Shown here: positions 32,505 to 40,578 of the stretch, piece after piece | How the letters are laid out: the number at the start of each line of letters is the position of its first letter | Numbering within the stretch: the first letter of the stretch is position 1 | Notes under the pieces: model-generated | Told to the model about the DNA's origin: nothing | Database searches by the model: none | What the model saw: the letters and a program-made list of their open reading frames with translations, nothing else | Assembly: GCA_047605605.1 (NCBI GenBank) | Contig: JASGFG010000015.1 | Span: 1-53,876 of the forward strand | Origin: JAATGA01 sp047605605 | GTDB lineage: Bacteria; Pseudomonadota; Alphaproteobacteria; Rhodobacterales; Rhodobacteraceae | Length of the DNA stretch: 53,876 nt | Direction of reading: 5' to 3' | Translations under genes and position numbers: made by a program

Positions 32505-33844
32505 CAAAGCGTCCCCCGCAGCCGCGCCATGGTGGCGCGATAGGCAGCCTCGACCGGCGCGCGGGCGATATGGCGCCCGCCGGTCACGATCCGGCGGCCC
32601 GCCGACCAGACCGTATCGACGCCGCCTTTCGCAAAGATGAAGGCGTCCAGCAGCGCATCGCCCTGCCGCCCCTCCAGATCCGGCAGGGTCATGTCGGGGG
32701 CCATCAGGTCGGCCCAGTCACCCACGCGGATCGCGCCGGGCCGTCCGGCCGCCTGCGCGCCGCCCGCCACCGCGCCCTCGTAAAGCACGCGGCCGGTCGA
32801 ACGGTCGGACGCGGCAAGCACGGCCCGCGCCCGATGCGCCAGCCGCTGCGAATATTCCAGCAGCCGCAACTCCCCCGCCAGGGCGATTTCGACATTGCTG
32901 TCCGACCCGACGCCAAAGGCACCCCCCGCCGCCAGCCACCCCGGCCCGTCGAAGACGCCATCGCCCAGATTGGCCTCGGTGATCGGGCACAGGCCCGCGA
33001 CCGCGCCGGTTGCCGCCAGCCCGCCCACCTCGTGCGGCAGCATCTGGGTGGCGTGGATCAGGCACCACCGCGCATCCACCGCGGCATTGGCCAGAAGCCA
33101 TTCCACGGGCCGCGCGCCGGTATGGGCCAGCAGCTCGTCCACCTCGGCCTCCTGCTCGGCGATGTGCAGGTGGATCGGGCCGCCGGTCATTTCCGGCGCC
33201 CGCGCCAGCGATCCGGGCGAAACCGCGCGCAGCGAATGCGGAGCCACCCCCAGGGCCGCATCTGGCGGCAGGCTGGCTACCGCGCGCGACGCAGCCTCCA
33301 TCAGCCGGGCAAACCCCTCCACGTCATTGCCGAACCGCAGTTGCCCGCCCGTCAAAGCCCGCCCGTCACAGCCGCCCCGCTCATACAGCACCGGCAGCAG
33401 CGTCAGCCCCAGCCCCGTTTCGGCCGCCGCGGCCGCGATCCGCGCCGACATCTCGGCCCGGTCGGCATAAGCTGCGCCGCCGGGGGCGTGGTGCAGGTAA
33501 TGGAACTCGGCCACGGCCGCGTATCCGGCCTCGGCCATTTCCACCTGCGCGAAGGCGGCGATGGCCTGCACATCCTGCGGGGTCAGCCGGTCGAGAAAGC
33601 GATACATCAGATCGCGCCATGTCCAAAAGCTGTCGCGTCCGGCGGTGCGGAACTCGGTCATCCCCGCCATCGCCCGCTGGAACGCATGGGAATGCAGGTT
33701 CACCGGCGCCGGCAGCAGGCAGGCATATCCCTGCCCCTTCGCCCCCGCAGTCACCTGCGCGATACGGCCGCCTTCGATGCGGATCTCGACATCCTGCACC
33801 CAGCCCTCGGGAAGAAGCGCCTGCGCGGCACGAAGCGTGGTCAT
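32504..33844 (-). CDS. hutF: Formimidoylglutamate deiminase HutF
   Basis: This 446-residue amidohydrolase converts N-formimidoyl-glutamate to N-formyl-glutamate and ammonia. The metal motif N-L-H-S-H-A-F-Q-R is near residues 49-57, further ligands are in H-I-A-E-Q near 228, and G-S-D-S-N-V-E lies near 309-315. ATG 33844 is preferred over an ATG at 33880, because the latter lies inside the operator repeat and lacks a ribosome site. Use of HutF implies the route that needs HutG to finish, yet hutG is not in the window. Confidence 0.92.
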   Translation of the reverse strand: MTTLRAAQALLPEGWVQDVEIRIEGGRIAQVTAGAKGQGYACLLPAPVNLHSHAFQRAMAGMTEFRTAGRDSFWTWRDLMYRFLDRLTPQDVQAIAAFAQVEMAEAGYAAVAEFHYLHHAPGGAAYADRAEMSARIAAAAAETGLGLTLLPVLYERGGCDGRALTGGQLRFGNDVEGFARLMEAASRAVASLPPDAALGVAPHSLRAVSPGSLARAPEMTGGPIHLHIAEQEAEVDELLAHTGARPVEWLLANAAVDARWCLIHATQMLPHEVGGLAATGAVAGLCPITEANLGDGVFDGPGWLAAGGAFGVGSDSNVEIALAGELRLLEYSQRLAHRARAVLAASDRSTGRVLYEGAVAGGAQAAGRPGAIRVGDWADLMAPDMTLPDLEGRQGDALLDAFIFAKGGVDTVWSAGRRIVTGGRHIARAPVEAAYRATMARLRGTL

Positions 33845-33855
33845 CTGGGTCTCGC

Positions 33856-33884
33856 TTGACAGGATATTATGTGCAGACATAATA
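33856..33884. promoter_or_regulatory. Divergent hut promoter with HutC operator
   Basis: Reading rightward, TTGACA (33856-33861), a 16-base spacer and CATAAT (33878-33883) form a near-consensus sigma-70 promoter for hutI. Overlapping its -10 is a perfect 8-bp inverted repeat, TATTATGT (33865-33872) and ACATAATA (33877-33884), the likely HutC site. A leftward promoter for hutF (TTGAGC and TAATAT) uses the same bases, so one bound repressor could silence both arms. Confidence 0.65.
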
Positions 33885-33914
33885 GCTCAATCACTGGACA
33901 TAAGGCAAGGCCCG

Positions 33915-35108
33915 ATGATTCTGTTGACCGATGCGACTCTGGCCACGATGACCGCAGGATACGGCCTGATCGCCGATGGCGCTGTCGTGCTGGACGGCGA
34001 CCGGATCGCCTTTGCCGGGCCGATGGCCGACCTGCCCGCCCCGCTGCACGCTCTGCCCGGACGCAGCCTGGGCGGGCGGCTGGTCACGCCGGCGCTGATC
34101 GACTGCCACACCCACCTGGTGTTCGGCGGCAACCGCGCCAACGAATTCGAGATGCGGCTGAACGGCGCGAGTTACGAGGAGGTCGCGCGGGCGGGCGGCG
34201 GCATCGTCTCGACCGTCACCGCCACCCGCGCGGCATCCCCGGACGATCTGCTCGCCGCGGCGCTGCTGCGCGTCGACCAGATGCTGGCCGAAGGCGTTGG
34301 CACCCTTGAGATCAAGTCGGGCTATGGTCTCGATGTCGAGACCGAGCTGAAGATGATGCGCGTCGCCCGCGCCATTCCCCGGCATCGCAAGGTCCGCGTG
34401 GTGACGAGCTTCCTTGGCGCCCATGCGGTTCCGGCCGATTACAAGGGCCGCGCCGATGCCTATCTGAACGAACAGGCGATCCCGGCCCTGCGCGCCGCCC
34501 ATGCCGAGGGGCTGGTGGATGCGGTGGACGGATTTTGTGAAGGAATTGCATTTTCTGTCAATCAGATGGAACGCGTCTTTGACGTGGCATCTGAACTTGG
34601 CCTTCCGGTGAAGCTTCATGCCGAACAGCTTTCGAACCTGCATGGCGCGGCGATGGCGGCGCGGCGCGGGGCGCTGTCGGCCGACCATCTGGAATATCTG
34701 GACGAGGCGGGCGCCGCCGCCATGGCGGGCGGCGGAACCGTCGCGGTGATCCTGCCCGGCGCCTTCTATGCCATACGGGAAACGCAGCTTCCCCCCATCG
34801 GCGCGCTGCGGCGCCATGGCGTGCCGATGGCGGTGGCGACCGACATGAACCCCGGCACCTCGCCCATGACTTCGCTGGGCCTGGCGATGAACATGGCCTG
34901 CACGCTGTTCCGCCTGACCCCGCAGGAGGCGCTGGCGGGCACCACCCGCCACGCCGCCGCGGCCCTTGGCCTGACCGACCGGGGGATGCTGGCCGCCGGC
35001 CAGCTTGCCGACCTCGCCGTGTGGGAGGCGGACCACCCGGCCGAGCTGTCCTGTCGCATCGGCGCCACGCCCCTTCACGCCCGCATCCACGGAGGCGAAT
35101 TTGCCTGA
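33915..35108 (+). CDS. hutI: Imidazolonepropionase HutI
   Basis: This 397-residue metal-dependent amidohydrolase opens imidazolonepropionate to formimidoylglutamate. The metal motif D-C-H-T-H-L-V-F-G-G-N-R is at about residues 63-74. Other family segments are I-K-S-G-Y-G-L near 134-140, L-H-A-E-Q-L-S-N near 234-241, and V-A-T-D-M-N-P-G-T near 308-316. ATG 33915 has AAGGCAAGG upstream. Its stop overlaps the hutH start region by eight bases. Confidence 0.94.
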   Translation: MILLTDATLATMTAGYGLIADGAVVLDGDRIAFAGPMADLPAPLHALPGRSLGGRLVTPALIDCHTHLVFGGNRANEFEMRLNGASYEEVARAGGGIVSTVTATRAASPDDLLAAALLRVDQMLAEGVGTLEIKSGYGLDVETELKMMRVARAIPRHRKVRVVTSFLGAHAVPADYKGRADAYLNEQAIPALRAAHAEGLVDAVDGFCEGIAFSVNQMERVFDVASELGLPVKLHAEQLSNLHGAAMAARRGALSADHLEYLDEAGAAAMAGGGTVAVILPGAFYAIRETQLPPIGALRRHGVPMAVATDMNPGTSPMTSLGLAMNMACTLFRLTPQEALAGTTRHAAAALGLTDRGMLAAGQLADLAVWEADHPAELSCRIGATPLHARIHGGEFA

Positions 35109-36630
35109 ACTCCTTACCCCCGGCGAAACGGGCCTGGTCCAACTGGAACGCCTCTGGCGCAAGGAGGCGCCCGCGCGGCTGGCCCCGCAGGCCCGCGCCG
35201 CCGTCGAAGCCGCCGCCGCCCGGATCGAGGCTGCCGCCCAGGGCGGAACCCCGGTCTACGGTGTGAATACCGGATTTGGCAAGCTGGCGAGCATGAAGAT
35301 CGCGCCGGAACATACCGCCACGCTTCAGAAAAACCTGATCCTGTCGCATTGCTGCGGTATGGGCGACCCGATCCCGCGCAACACCGCGCGGCTGATGATG
35401 GCGCTGAAACTGCTGTCGCTGGGCCGCGGCGCCTCGGGTGTGCGCTGGCAGATCGTCGCCCTGTTGGAGGGGATGCTGGAAAAAGGCGTCACGCCGGTGA
35501 TCCCGGCGCAGGGGTCGGTCGGCGCCTCGGGGGACCTCGCGCCGCTGGCGCATATGACGGCGGTGATGATCGGCGAAGGCCGGGCAGAGTTCGCAGGCAA
35601 CATCCACTCCGGCGCCCAGGCCCTTGCTCTGGCAGGGATTTCCCCCGTGGCCCTTGGCCCGAAGGAAGGGCTGGCCCTGATCAACGGCACGCAGTTCTCC
35701 ACCGCCTTCGCCCTTGCCGGGCTGTTCGACGCCTGGCGCGCGGCGCAAGGGGCGCTGGTGACATCGGCCCTGTCGACCGATGCGATCATGGGTTCCACCG
35801 CGCCGCTGCATCCGCAGATCCACGCCCTGCGCGGCCAGCCCGGCCAGATCGAGGCCGCCGCAACCCTCCGCGCACTGCTCGACGGCTCCGAAATCCGCGA
35901 GAGCCATCGTGAAGGCGACACCCGCGTGCAGGACCCCTATTGCATCCGCTGCCAGCCGCAGGTGACGGGTGCCGCGATGGACGTGCTCCGCATGGCCGCG
36001 CGCACGCTGGAGATCGAGGCCAATGCCGCGACCGACAACCCGCTGGTGCTGGAGGATGGCATCGTCTCGGGCGGCAATTTCCACGCCGAACCCGTGGGCT
36101 TTGCCGCCGACATGATCGCCCTTGCCGTCAGCGAGATCGGCGCCATCGCACAACGCCGCGTGGCGCTGATGGTCGACCCGACGCTGTCCTTCGACCTGCC
36201 ACCGTTCCTGACGCCGGACCCCGGCCTGAACTCCGGCCTGATGATCGCCGAAGTCACCACTGCCGCCCTGATGAGCGAGAACAAACACCTCGCCACCCCC
36301 ACCGTCACCGACAGCACCCCCACCTCCGCCAACCAGGAGGATCACGTCAGCATGGCCGCCCATGGCGCCCGCCGCCTGGGCCGGATGACACAGAACCTGT
36401 TCCACATCCTGGGGGTCGAGGCGATCTGCGCCGCGCAGGGCATCGACTTCCGCGCCCCGCTGCAAACCTCCGCCCCGCTGCAACGGGTCGTCGCCCGCCT
36501 GCGCGCCGATGTCGCCACGCTCGGCCCCGACCGCTACCTCGCTCCCGACCTCGACGCCGCCTCGCGCCTCATCGCCTCGGGTGCATTGGCACAGGCCGCC
36601 GAAGCCCCTCTGCCCATCCTCTTTGCATAA
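35101..36630 (+). CDS. hutH: Histidine ammonia-lyase HutH
   Basis: This 509-residue enzyme removes ammonia from histidine to give urocanate. The A-S-G triad that cyclises to the MIO cofactor is at 142-144, the same position as in the Pseudomonas enzyme. Y-G-V-N-T-G-F-G-K-L lies near residues 52-61. The start is TTG 35101, chosen because GGAGGCGAA precedes it and family similarity begins there; it overlaps the end of hutI, so the two are translationally coupled. The next gene is hutU after 58 bp. Confidence 0.94.
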   Translation: MPELLTPGETGLVQLERLWRKEAPARLAPQARAAVEAAAARIEAAAQGGTPVYGVNTGFGKLASMKIAPEHTATLQKNLILSHCCGMGDPIPRNTARLMMALKLLSLGRGASGVRWQIVALLEGMLEKGVTPVIPAQGSVGASGDLAPLAHMTAVMIGEGRAEFAGNIHSGAQALALAGISPVALGPKEGLALINGTQFSTAFALAGLFDAWRAAQGALVTSALSTDAIMGSTAPLHPQIHALRGQPGQIEAAATLRALLDGSEIRESHREGDTRVQDPYCIRCQPQVTGAAMDVLRMAARTLEIEANAATDNPLVLEDGIVSGGNFHAEPVGFAADMIALAVSEIGAIAQRRVALMVDPTLSFDLPPFLTPDPGLNSGLMIAEVTTAALMSENKHLATPTVTDSTPTSANQEDHVSMAAHGARRLGRMTQNLFHILGVEAICAAQGIDFRAPLQTSAPLQRVVARLRADVATLGPDRYLAPDLDAASRLIASGALAQAAEAPLPILFA

Positions 36631-36664
36631 ATATCCCACGGGGGTCCGGGGGTGTGAAACCCCC
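36629..36664 (+). repeat. 36-bp hairpin repeat, copy 1
   Basis: Starts inside the hutH stop codon and contains AAATATCCCACGGGGG and GGGGGTGTGAAACCCCC, a 5-bp GC stem. A second copy matching at 34 of 36 positions lies directly after hutU (38396-38431), so hutU is flanked by the pair. Confidence 0.8.
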
Positions 36665-36688
36665 GGCGCCCTCACCATGGAGACCCGC

Positions 36689-38374
36689 ATGACCAATCCG
36701 CGCCACAACCTCCGCGACATCTTTCCGCCGACCGGCCCCGAGATCACCGCCAAATCCTGGCTGACCGAGGCGCCGATGCGGATGCTGATGAACAACCTGC
36801 ATCCCGACGTGGCGGAAAACCCGCATGAGCTGGTGGTCTATGGCGGCATCGGCCGCGCGGCGCGGACGTGGCAGGATTTCGACCGCATCGTCGCCACGCT
36901 GAAAACCCTGAACGACGACGAAACCCTGCTGGTGCAGTCGGGCAAGCCGGTGGGCGTGTTCCGCACCCACAAGGACGCACCCCGCGTGCTGATCGCCAAT
37001 TCCAACCTCGTGCCGCATTGGGCGACGTGGGAGCATTTCAACGAACTCGACCGCAAGGGGCTGGCTATGTATGGCCAGATGACCGCCGGGTCGTGGATCT
37101 ACATCGGCACCCAGGGGATCGTGCAGGGCACCTATGAAACCTTTGCCGAAGCCGGGCGCCAGCATTACGGCGGCAACCTGACCGGCAAATGGATCCTGAC
37201 AGGCGGGCTTGGCGGCATGGGCGGTGCGCAGCCGCTGGCCGCCGTGATGGCCGGGGCCTGCTGTCTGGCGGTCGAATGCGACGAGACGCGGATAGATTTC
37301 CGCATCCGCACCAGATACCTGGATGCCAAGGCTCATACTCTGGATGAGGCTCTGGCCCTCATCGCCGGTTGGACGGCGAAGGGAGAGGCGAAATCCGTCG
37401 GCCTGCTGGGCAATGCCGCCGACGTGTTCCCCGAACTGGTCGCCCGGATGAAGGCGGGCGGCCTGCGGCCCGACATCGTGACCGACCAGACCAGCGCACA
37501 TGACCCCCTGCACGGCTATCTGCCGCAGGGCTGGACGGTGGCCGACTGGCGCGCGAAACAGGAAACCGACCCCAAAGCGGTCGAACGCGCCGCCCGCGCC
37601 TCGATGCGCACCCATGTCGCCGCGATGGTCGATTTCTGGAACGCGGGCGTGCCGACGCTGGATTATGGCAACAACATCCGCCAGGTCGCGCAGGACGAGG
37701 GGCTGGAGAATGCCTTTGCCTTCCCCGGCTTCGTGCCCGCCTATATCCGCCCACTGTTCTGCCGCGGCATCGGGCCGTTCCGCTGGTGCGCGCTGTCGGG
37801 CGATCCGGCCGACATCCATGCCACCGACCGACGGATGAAGGAGCTTTTCCCCGACAACGCCCACCTGCACCGCTGGCTCGACATGGCCGCCGACCGCATC
37901 GCGTTCCAGGGCCTGCCCGCGCGCATCATGTGGATCGGGCTGGGCGACCGCCATCGTGCGGGCCTTGCCATCAACGAGATGGTGCGCAACGGCGAGCTGA
38001 AGGCCCCGGTGGTGATCGGCCGCGACCACCTCGACAGTGGCTCGGTCGCCAGCCCCAACCGCGAGACCGAGGCGATGAGAGACGGCTCCGACGCCGTATC
38101 CGACTGGCCGCTGCTGAACGCGCTGTTGAACACGGCGTCAGGCGCGACCTGGGTGTCGCTGCACCACGGCGGCGGGGTCGGCATGGGCTTCAGCCAGCAC
38201 TCCGGCATGGTCATCGTCTGCGACGGCACGGCGGACGCCGACCGCCGCCTGACCAATGTGCTGTGGAACGACCCCGCCACGGGCGTGATGCGCCACGCCG
38301 ATGCGGGCTATGACATCGCGGTGGATTGCGCGCGCGACCACGGGCTGCGGCTGCCGGGCATCCTCGGCAACTAG
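36689..38374 (+). CDS. hutU: Urocanate hydratase HutU with unusual active-site residue
   Basis: This 561-residue enzyme adds water to urocanate to form imidazolonepropionate, using tightly bound NAD. The length is normal, and the G-G-L-G-G-M-G-G-A-Q dinucleotide segment near residue 173-182 is intact. The family's active-site signature is F-Q-G-L-P-x-R-I-C-W as I recall it, with the Cys equivalent to Cys410 of Pseudomonas; here it reads F-Q-G-L-P-A-R-I-M-W, with Met414 in its place. ATG 36689 has GGAGA upstream; ATG 36677 is an alternative. Either activity does not need that Cys or this copy is impaired. Confidence 0.9.
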   Translation: MTNPRHNLRDIFPPTGPEITAKSWLTEAPMRMLMNNLHPDVAENPHELVVYGGIGRAARTWQDFDRIVATLKTLNDDETLLVQSGKPVGVFRTHKDAPRVLIANSNLVPHWATWEHFNELDRKGLAMYGQMTAGSWIYIGTQGIVQGTYETFAEAGRQHYGGNLTGKWILTGGLGGMGGAQPLAAVMAGACCLAVECDETRIDFRIRTRYLDAKAHTLDEALALIAGWTAKGEAKSVGLLGNAADVFPELVARMKAGGLRPDIVTDQTSAHDPLHGYLPQGWTVADWRAKQETDPKAVERAARASMRTHVAAMVDFWNAGVPTLDYGNNIRQVAQDEGLENAFAFPGFVPAYIRPLFCRGIGPFRWCALSGDPADIHATDRRMKELFPDNAHLHRWLDMAADRIAFQGLPARIMWIGLGDRHRAGLAINEMVRNGELKAPVVIGRDHLDSGSVASPNRETEAMRDGSDAVSDWPLLNALLNTASGATWVSLHHGGGVGMGFSQHSGMVIVCDGTADADRRLTNVLWNDPATGVMRHADAGYDIAVDCARDHGLRLPGILGN

Positions 38375-38395
38375 GCCCCTGCTCTTTCTGGACCC

Positions 38396-38431
38396 AAATA
38401 TCCCACGGGGGTGTGGGGGTGTGAAACCCCC
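38396..38431 (+). repeat. 36-bp hairpin repeat, copy 2
   Basis: Second copy of the repeat found after hutH, differing at two adjacent bases. It lies between convergent hutU and efp and can form the same GC stem, so it may end transcription of the hut operon. Confidence 0.8.
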
Positions 38432-38447
38432 ACTCCGCCCGCCGGGG

Positions 38448-39011
38448 TCAGGCGCGTTCCGAATATTCCAGCAATTCGGTATGCACCACGATGTCCTCGT
38501 CCGGCCCGACGAAGGGCGGCACCATGATCCGCACCCCGTTGTCCAGGATCGCCGGCTTGAAGCTTTTCGCAGCAGTCTGGCCATTCAGCACCGGCTCGGT
38601 CTCGACCACCTTGCAGACCACCTTTTGCGGCAGCTTCACCGACAGCGCCTCGTCGCCGTAATATTGCACGGTCGCGGTCATGCCATCCTGCAGGAAAGGC
38701 CGCCGTTCGCCCAGCAATTCGGCGTCGATCTCGATCTGTTCATAGGTTTCGGCATCCATGAACACCAGTCGCCCGTCGGTTTCATACAGGAACTGCTGGT
38801 CCTTGTTGTCCAGCCGCACCTCGTCCACCTTGTCTTCCGAGCGGAAGCGTTCGTTCAGCTTGCGCCCGTCGCGCAGGTTCTTCAACTCGACCTGCGCGAA
38901 GGCGCCGCCCTTGCCGGGCTTGACATGGCTGGCCTTGACAGCCGCCCACAGGCCGCCGTCGTAGTCGAGGATCATCCCCGGCTTGATTTCGTTCCCGTTG
39001 ATCTTGGGCAT
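38448..39011 (-). CDS. efp: Elongation factor P
   Basis: This 187-residue translation factor relieves ribosome stalling at proline runs. It has the three-domain length. The loop lysine that is modified in many bacteria is Lys34 in K-P-G-K-G-G-A, the same number as in E. coli, and the C-terminal segment is normal. ATG 39011 is clear; residue 1-10 M-P-K-I-N-G-N-E-I-K is a typical start. A 6-bp inverted repeat lies 9-25 bases before the start codon. Confidence 0.95.
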   Translation of the reverse strand: MPKINGNEIKPGMILDYDGGLWAAVKASHVKPGKGGAFAQVELKNLRDGRKLNERFRSEDKVDEVRLDNKDQQFLYETDGRLVFMDAETYEQIEIDAELLGERRPFLQDGMTATVQYYGDEALSVKLPQKVVCKVVETEPVLNGQTAAKSFKPAILDNGVRIMVPPFVGPDEDIVVHTELLEYSERA

Positions 39012-39019
39012 GATGACAA

Positions 39020-39036
39020 AACCTTGACAAAAGGTT
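39020..39036. promoter_or_regulatory. Inverted repeat in the efp leader
   Basis: AACCTT (39020-39025) and AAGGTT (39031-39036) form a perfect 6-bp repeat with a 5-base spacer right before the efp start, where the ribosome site should be. It could be a small leader hairpin or an operator. Confidence 0.3.
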
Positions 39037-39227
39037 GAAGGGATTTCGACCAGCCCTATATCTGGCGGGCAATGCCCCGGCAAGCAGACTAAGTTTTGTA
39101 TCGGTCACAATAAGTCATGCGACAGATGCAACAGTGATATGCAGGATATGGGGTGCCGAATCGTGATCAAATCGCCATATTCGCGGAACGCCCGCCGAAG
39201 ACAAGAGCAAGAATAAAGGACAAGAAA

Positions 39228-39554
39228 ATGGCCGAATTCGTAGACAGCACAGCTTTTAACTATGAACAAGGGCAGCGTGCCCGGAAATTGTTCGCTGCCG
39301 TTGTGCTGGCCGCGCTGGATGATGCCATCGCCGACGACAAGAAATACGGCAACGGCCCGGAACAGATCGCCCGCTGGGCGCGGTCGCGTGACGGGCGCGA
39401 AGTGCTGTCCTGCGCCGGGATCGACCCCAACGAACGTGTCGTCAAGGGGCTGATGGAGTTCGTCTCGAAAGGTGTCCGCACCTCGGTCGCACTGTCGCGC
39501 GAGGAAAGCGAACGCCGCCACGCGCTGGAACTGGATCAGGCCGAAGCCGCCTGA
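39228..39554 (+). CDS. DUF6280-like protein
   Basis: This 108-residue acidic cytoplasmic protein is of a type I recall as conserved in Rhodobacterales under the name DUF6280. ATG 39228 has AAAGGA eight bases upstream. It contains predicted helices throughout, a D-D-K-K-Y-G-N-G-P-E-Q segment near residues 37-47 and an R-E-V-L-S-C-A-G-I-D segment near 57-66. It has its own terminator and its own 216-bp upstream gap shared with efp. No function is known to me. Confidence 0.75.
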   Translation: MAEFVDSTAFNYEQGQRARKLFAAVVLAALDDAIADDKKYGNGPEQIARWARSRDGREVLSCAGIDPNERVVKGLMEFVSKGVRTSVALSREESERRHALELDQAEAA

Positions 39555-39577
39555 GCCTGCCCCCCCTTCCGCAAACA

Positions 39578-39608
39578 AGGGCGCCCCTTCGTGGGGCGCT
39601 TTTGTTTT
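39578..39608 (+). terminator. Terminator of the DUF6280-like gene
   Basis: GCGCCCC (39581-39587) and GGGGCGC (39593-39599) form a perfect stem with loop TTCGT, followed by TTTTGTTTT. Confidence 0.85.
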
Positions 39609-39633
39609 GGCGCCTGCCGGTCTTTCCGCAGCG

Positions 39634-40473
39634 TCAGTCCAGATCGTGCAGCGCGAGCGCCAGCGCGATCTCGGCCCGCACCAGTTTGCGGACATTGCGG
39701 GTGATGCGCTCGCCCAGATACCCCTGAATTTCTTCGCGGATCAATTCCCGCACCAGGGCGCGCAACTCGTCCTCGGTCGGAAGGGCACCCCTTGCGGGCT
39801 CCTCGGCGGGGCGGGCACCGGGGTCGCGCCCCGGATCTCGCTTCGTGCGGAATTCGGTCACGACCCGATCGCGCGACGATCCGGCCCAGGCCTGCGCCGT
39901 GGCGAGGATAAGGGGCGATTGCTCGCCCTCGTCCGGCTCTTGCTGCGCCCAGCCGGGAACAAGGTCATCGTCGGCCTGTTCGGGAATCAGCGTTTCCTCT
40001 TCGGCCACAGGTTCCGCGACCTGCGGCGCCAGCGGCGCACCGGCGTCCAGGATCTCGGCATCCAGGATACTGGCTTCCCCGGATTTCGTCGGAATTTCCC
40101 CACCGGGGAAGGCCACGAATTCCACCGTTTCGGGTTCGGCCCAGGCCTCTGCCTCATCCGTCCAGAACCCTGCCTCGGCGACCTCGGTCCCCGGATCGGC
40201 GGCATCCTCCTGGTCTTCCCATTCGTCGCGCTGGCCATAGGCCGCCGACAGGGCCGCCACACGCTCGGCCAGTTCACCGCCCTGCGCGGCCTCTTCGGCG
40301 GCCCCGGTTCCGGTATCGGGCACCACCCGCAGCGCCGGCGTCAGAAGCAGCTTGCCCTGCGCCGCGGGCGCGGCCTCGTCGCGCGCGAGTCCGGGTCGCA
40401 TCTCGTCCGAAACGAGGCGGCGGATGGAGGACAGGACATCCTCGATCTCGGCTGAAGTCATCGGTTCGGACAT
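39634..40473 (-). CDS. PopZ-like polar organising protein (DUF2497)
   Basis: This 279-residue protein has the three-part plan of PopZ. The N-terminal helix is S-A-E-I-E-D-V-L-S-S-I-R-R-L-V (about residues 6-20). A long acidic, Pro/Ala/Glu-rich disordered middle follows (about 25-225). The C-terminal oligomerisation helices contain L-V-R-E-L-I-R-E-E-I and L-V-R-A-E-I (about 238-272). PopZ assembles condensates at the cell pole that anchor the ParB-origin complex in Caulobacter. ATG 40473 is preferred over GTG 40476. tolC and pcm lie upstream in the same direction, which fits the alphaproteobacterial neighbourhood I recall for DUF2497 genes. The sequence is diverged, so the function is inferred. 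Confidence 0.7.
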   Translation of the reverse strand: MSEPMTSAEIEDVLSSIRRLVSDEMRPGLARDEAAPAAQGKLLLTPALRVVPDTGTGAAEEAAQGGELAERVAALSAAYGQRDEWEDQEDAADPGTEVAEAGFWTDEAEAWAEPETVEFVAFPGGEIPTKSGEASILDAEILDAGAPLAPQVAEPVAEEETLIPEQADDDLVPGWAQQEPDEGEQSPLILATAQAWAGSSRDRVVTEFRTKRDPGRDPGARPAEEPARGALPTEDELRALVRELIREEIQGYLGERITRNVRKLVRAEIALALALHDLD

Positions 40474-40578
40474 CACGGCGCCCCGTCTTATGGTTCATGG
40501 AAAACCCGCCGCCAGTCTAGCGGCGGGTCCGATTGCCCGCAAGATATTGTGGTTCCGGGGGGTTCCCGCCGCAACCCG

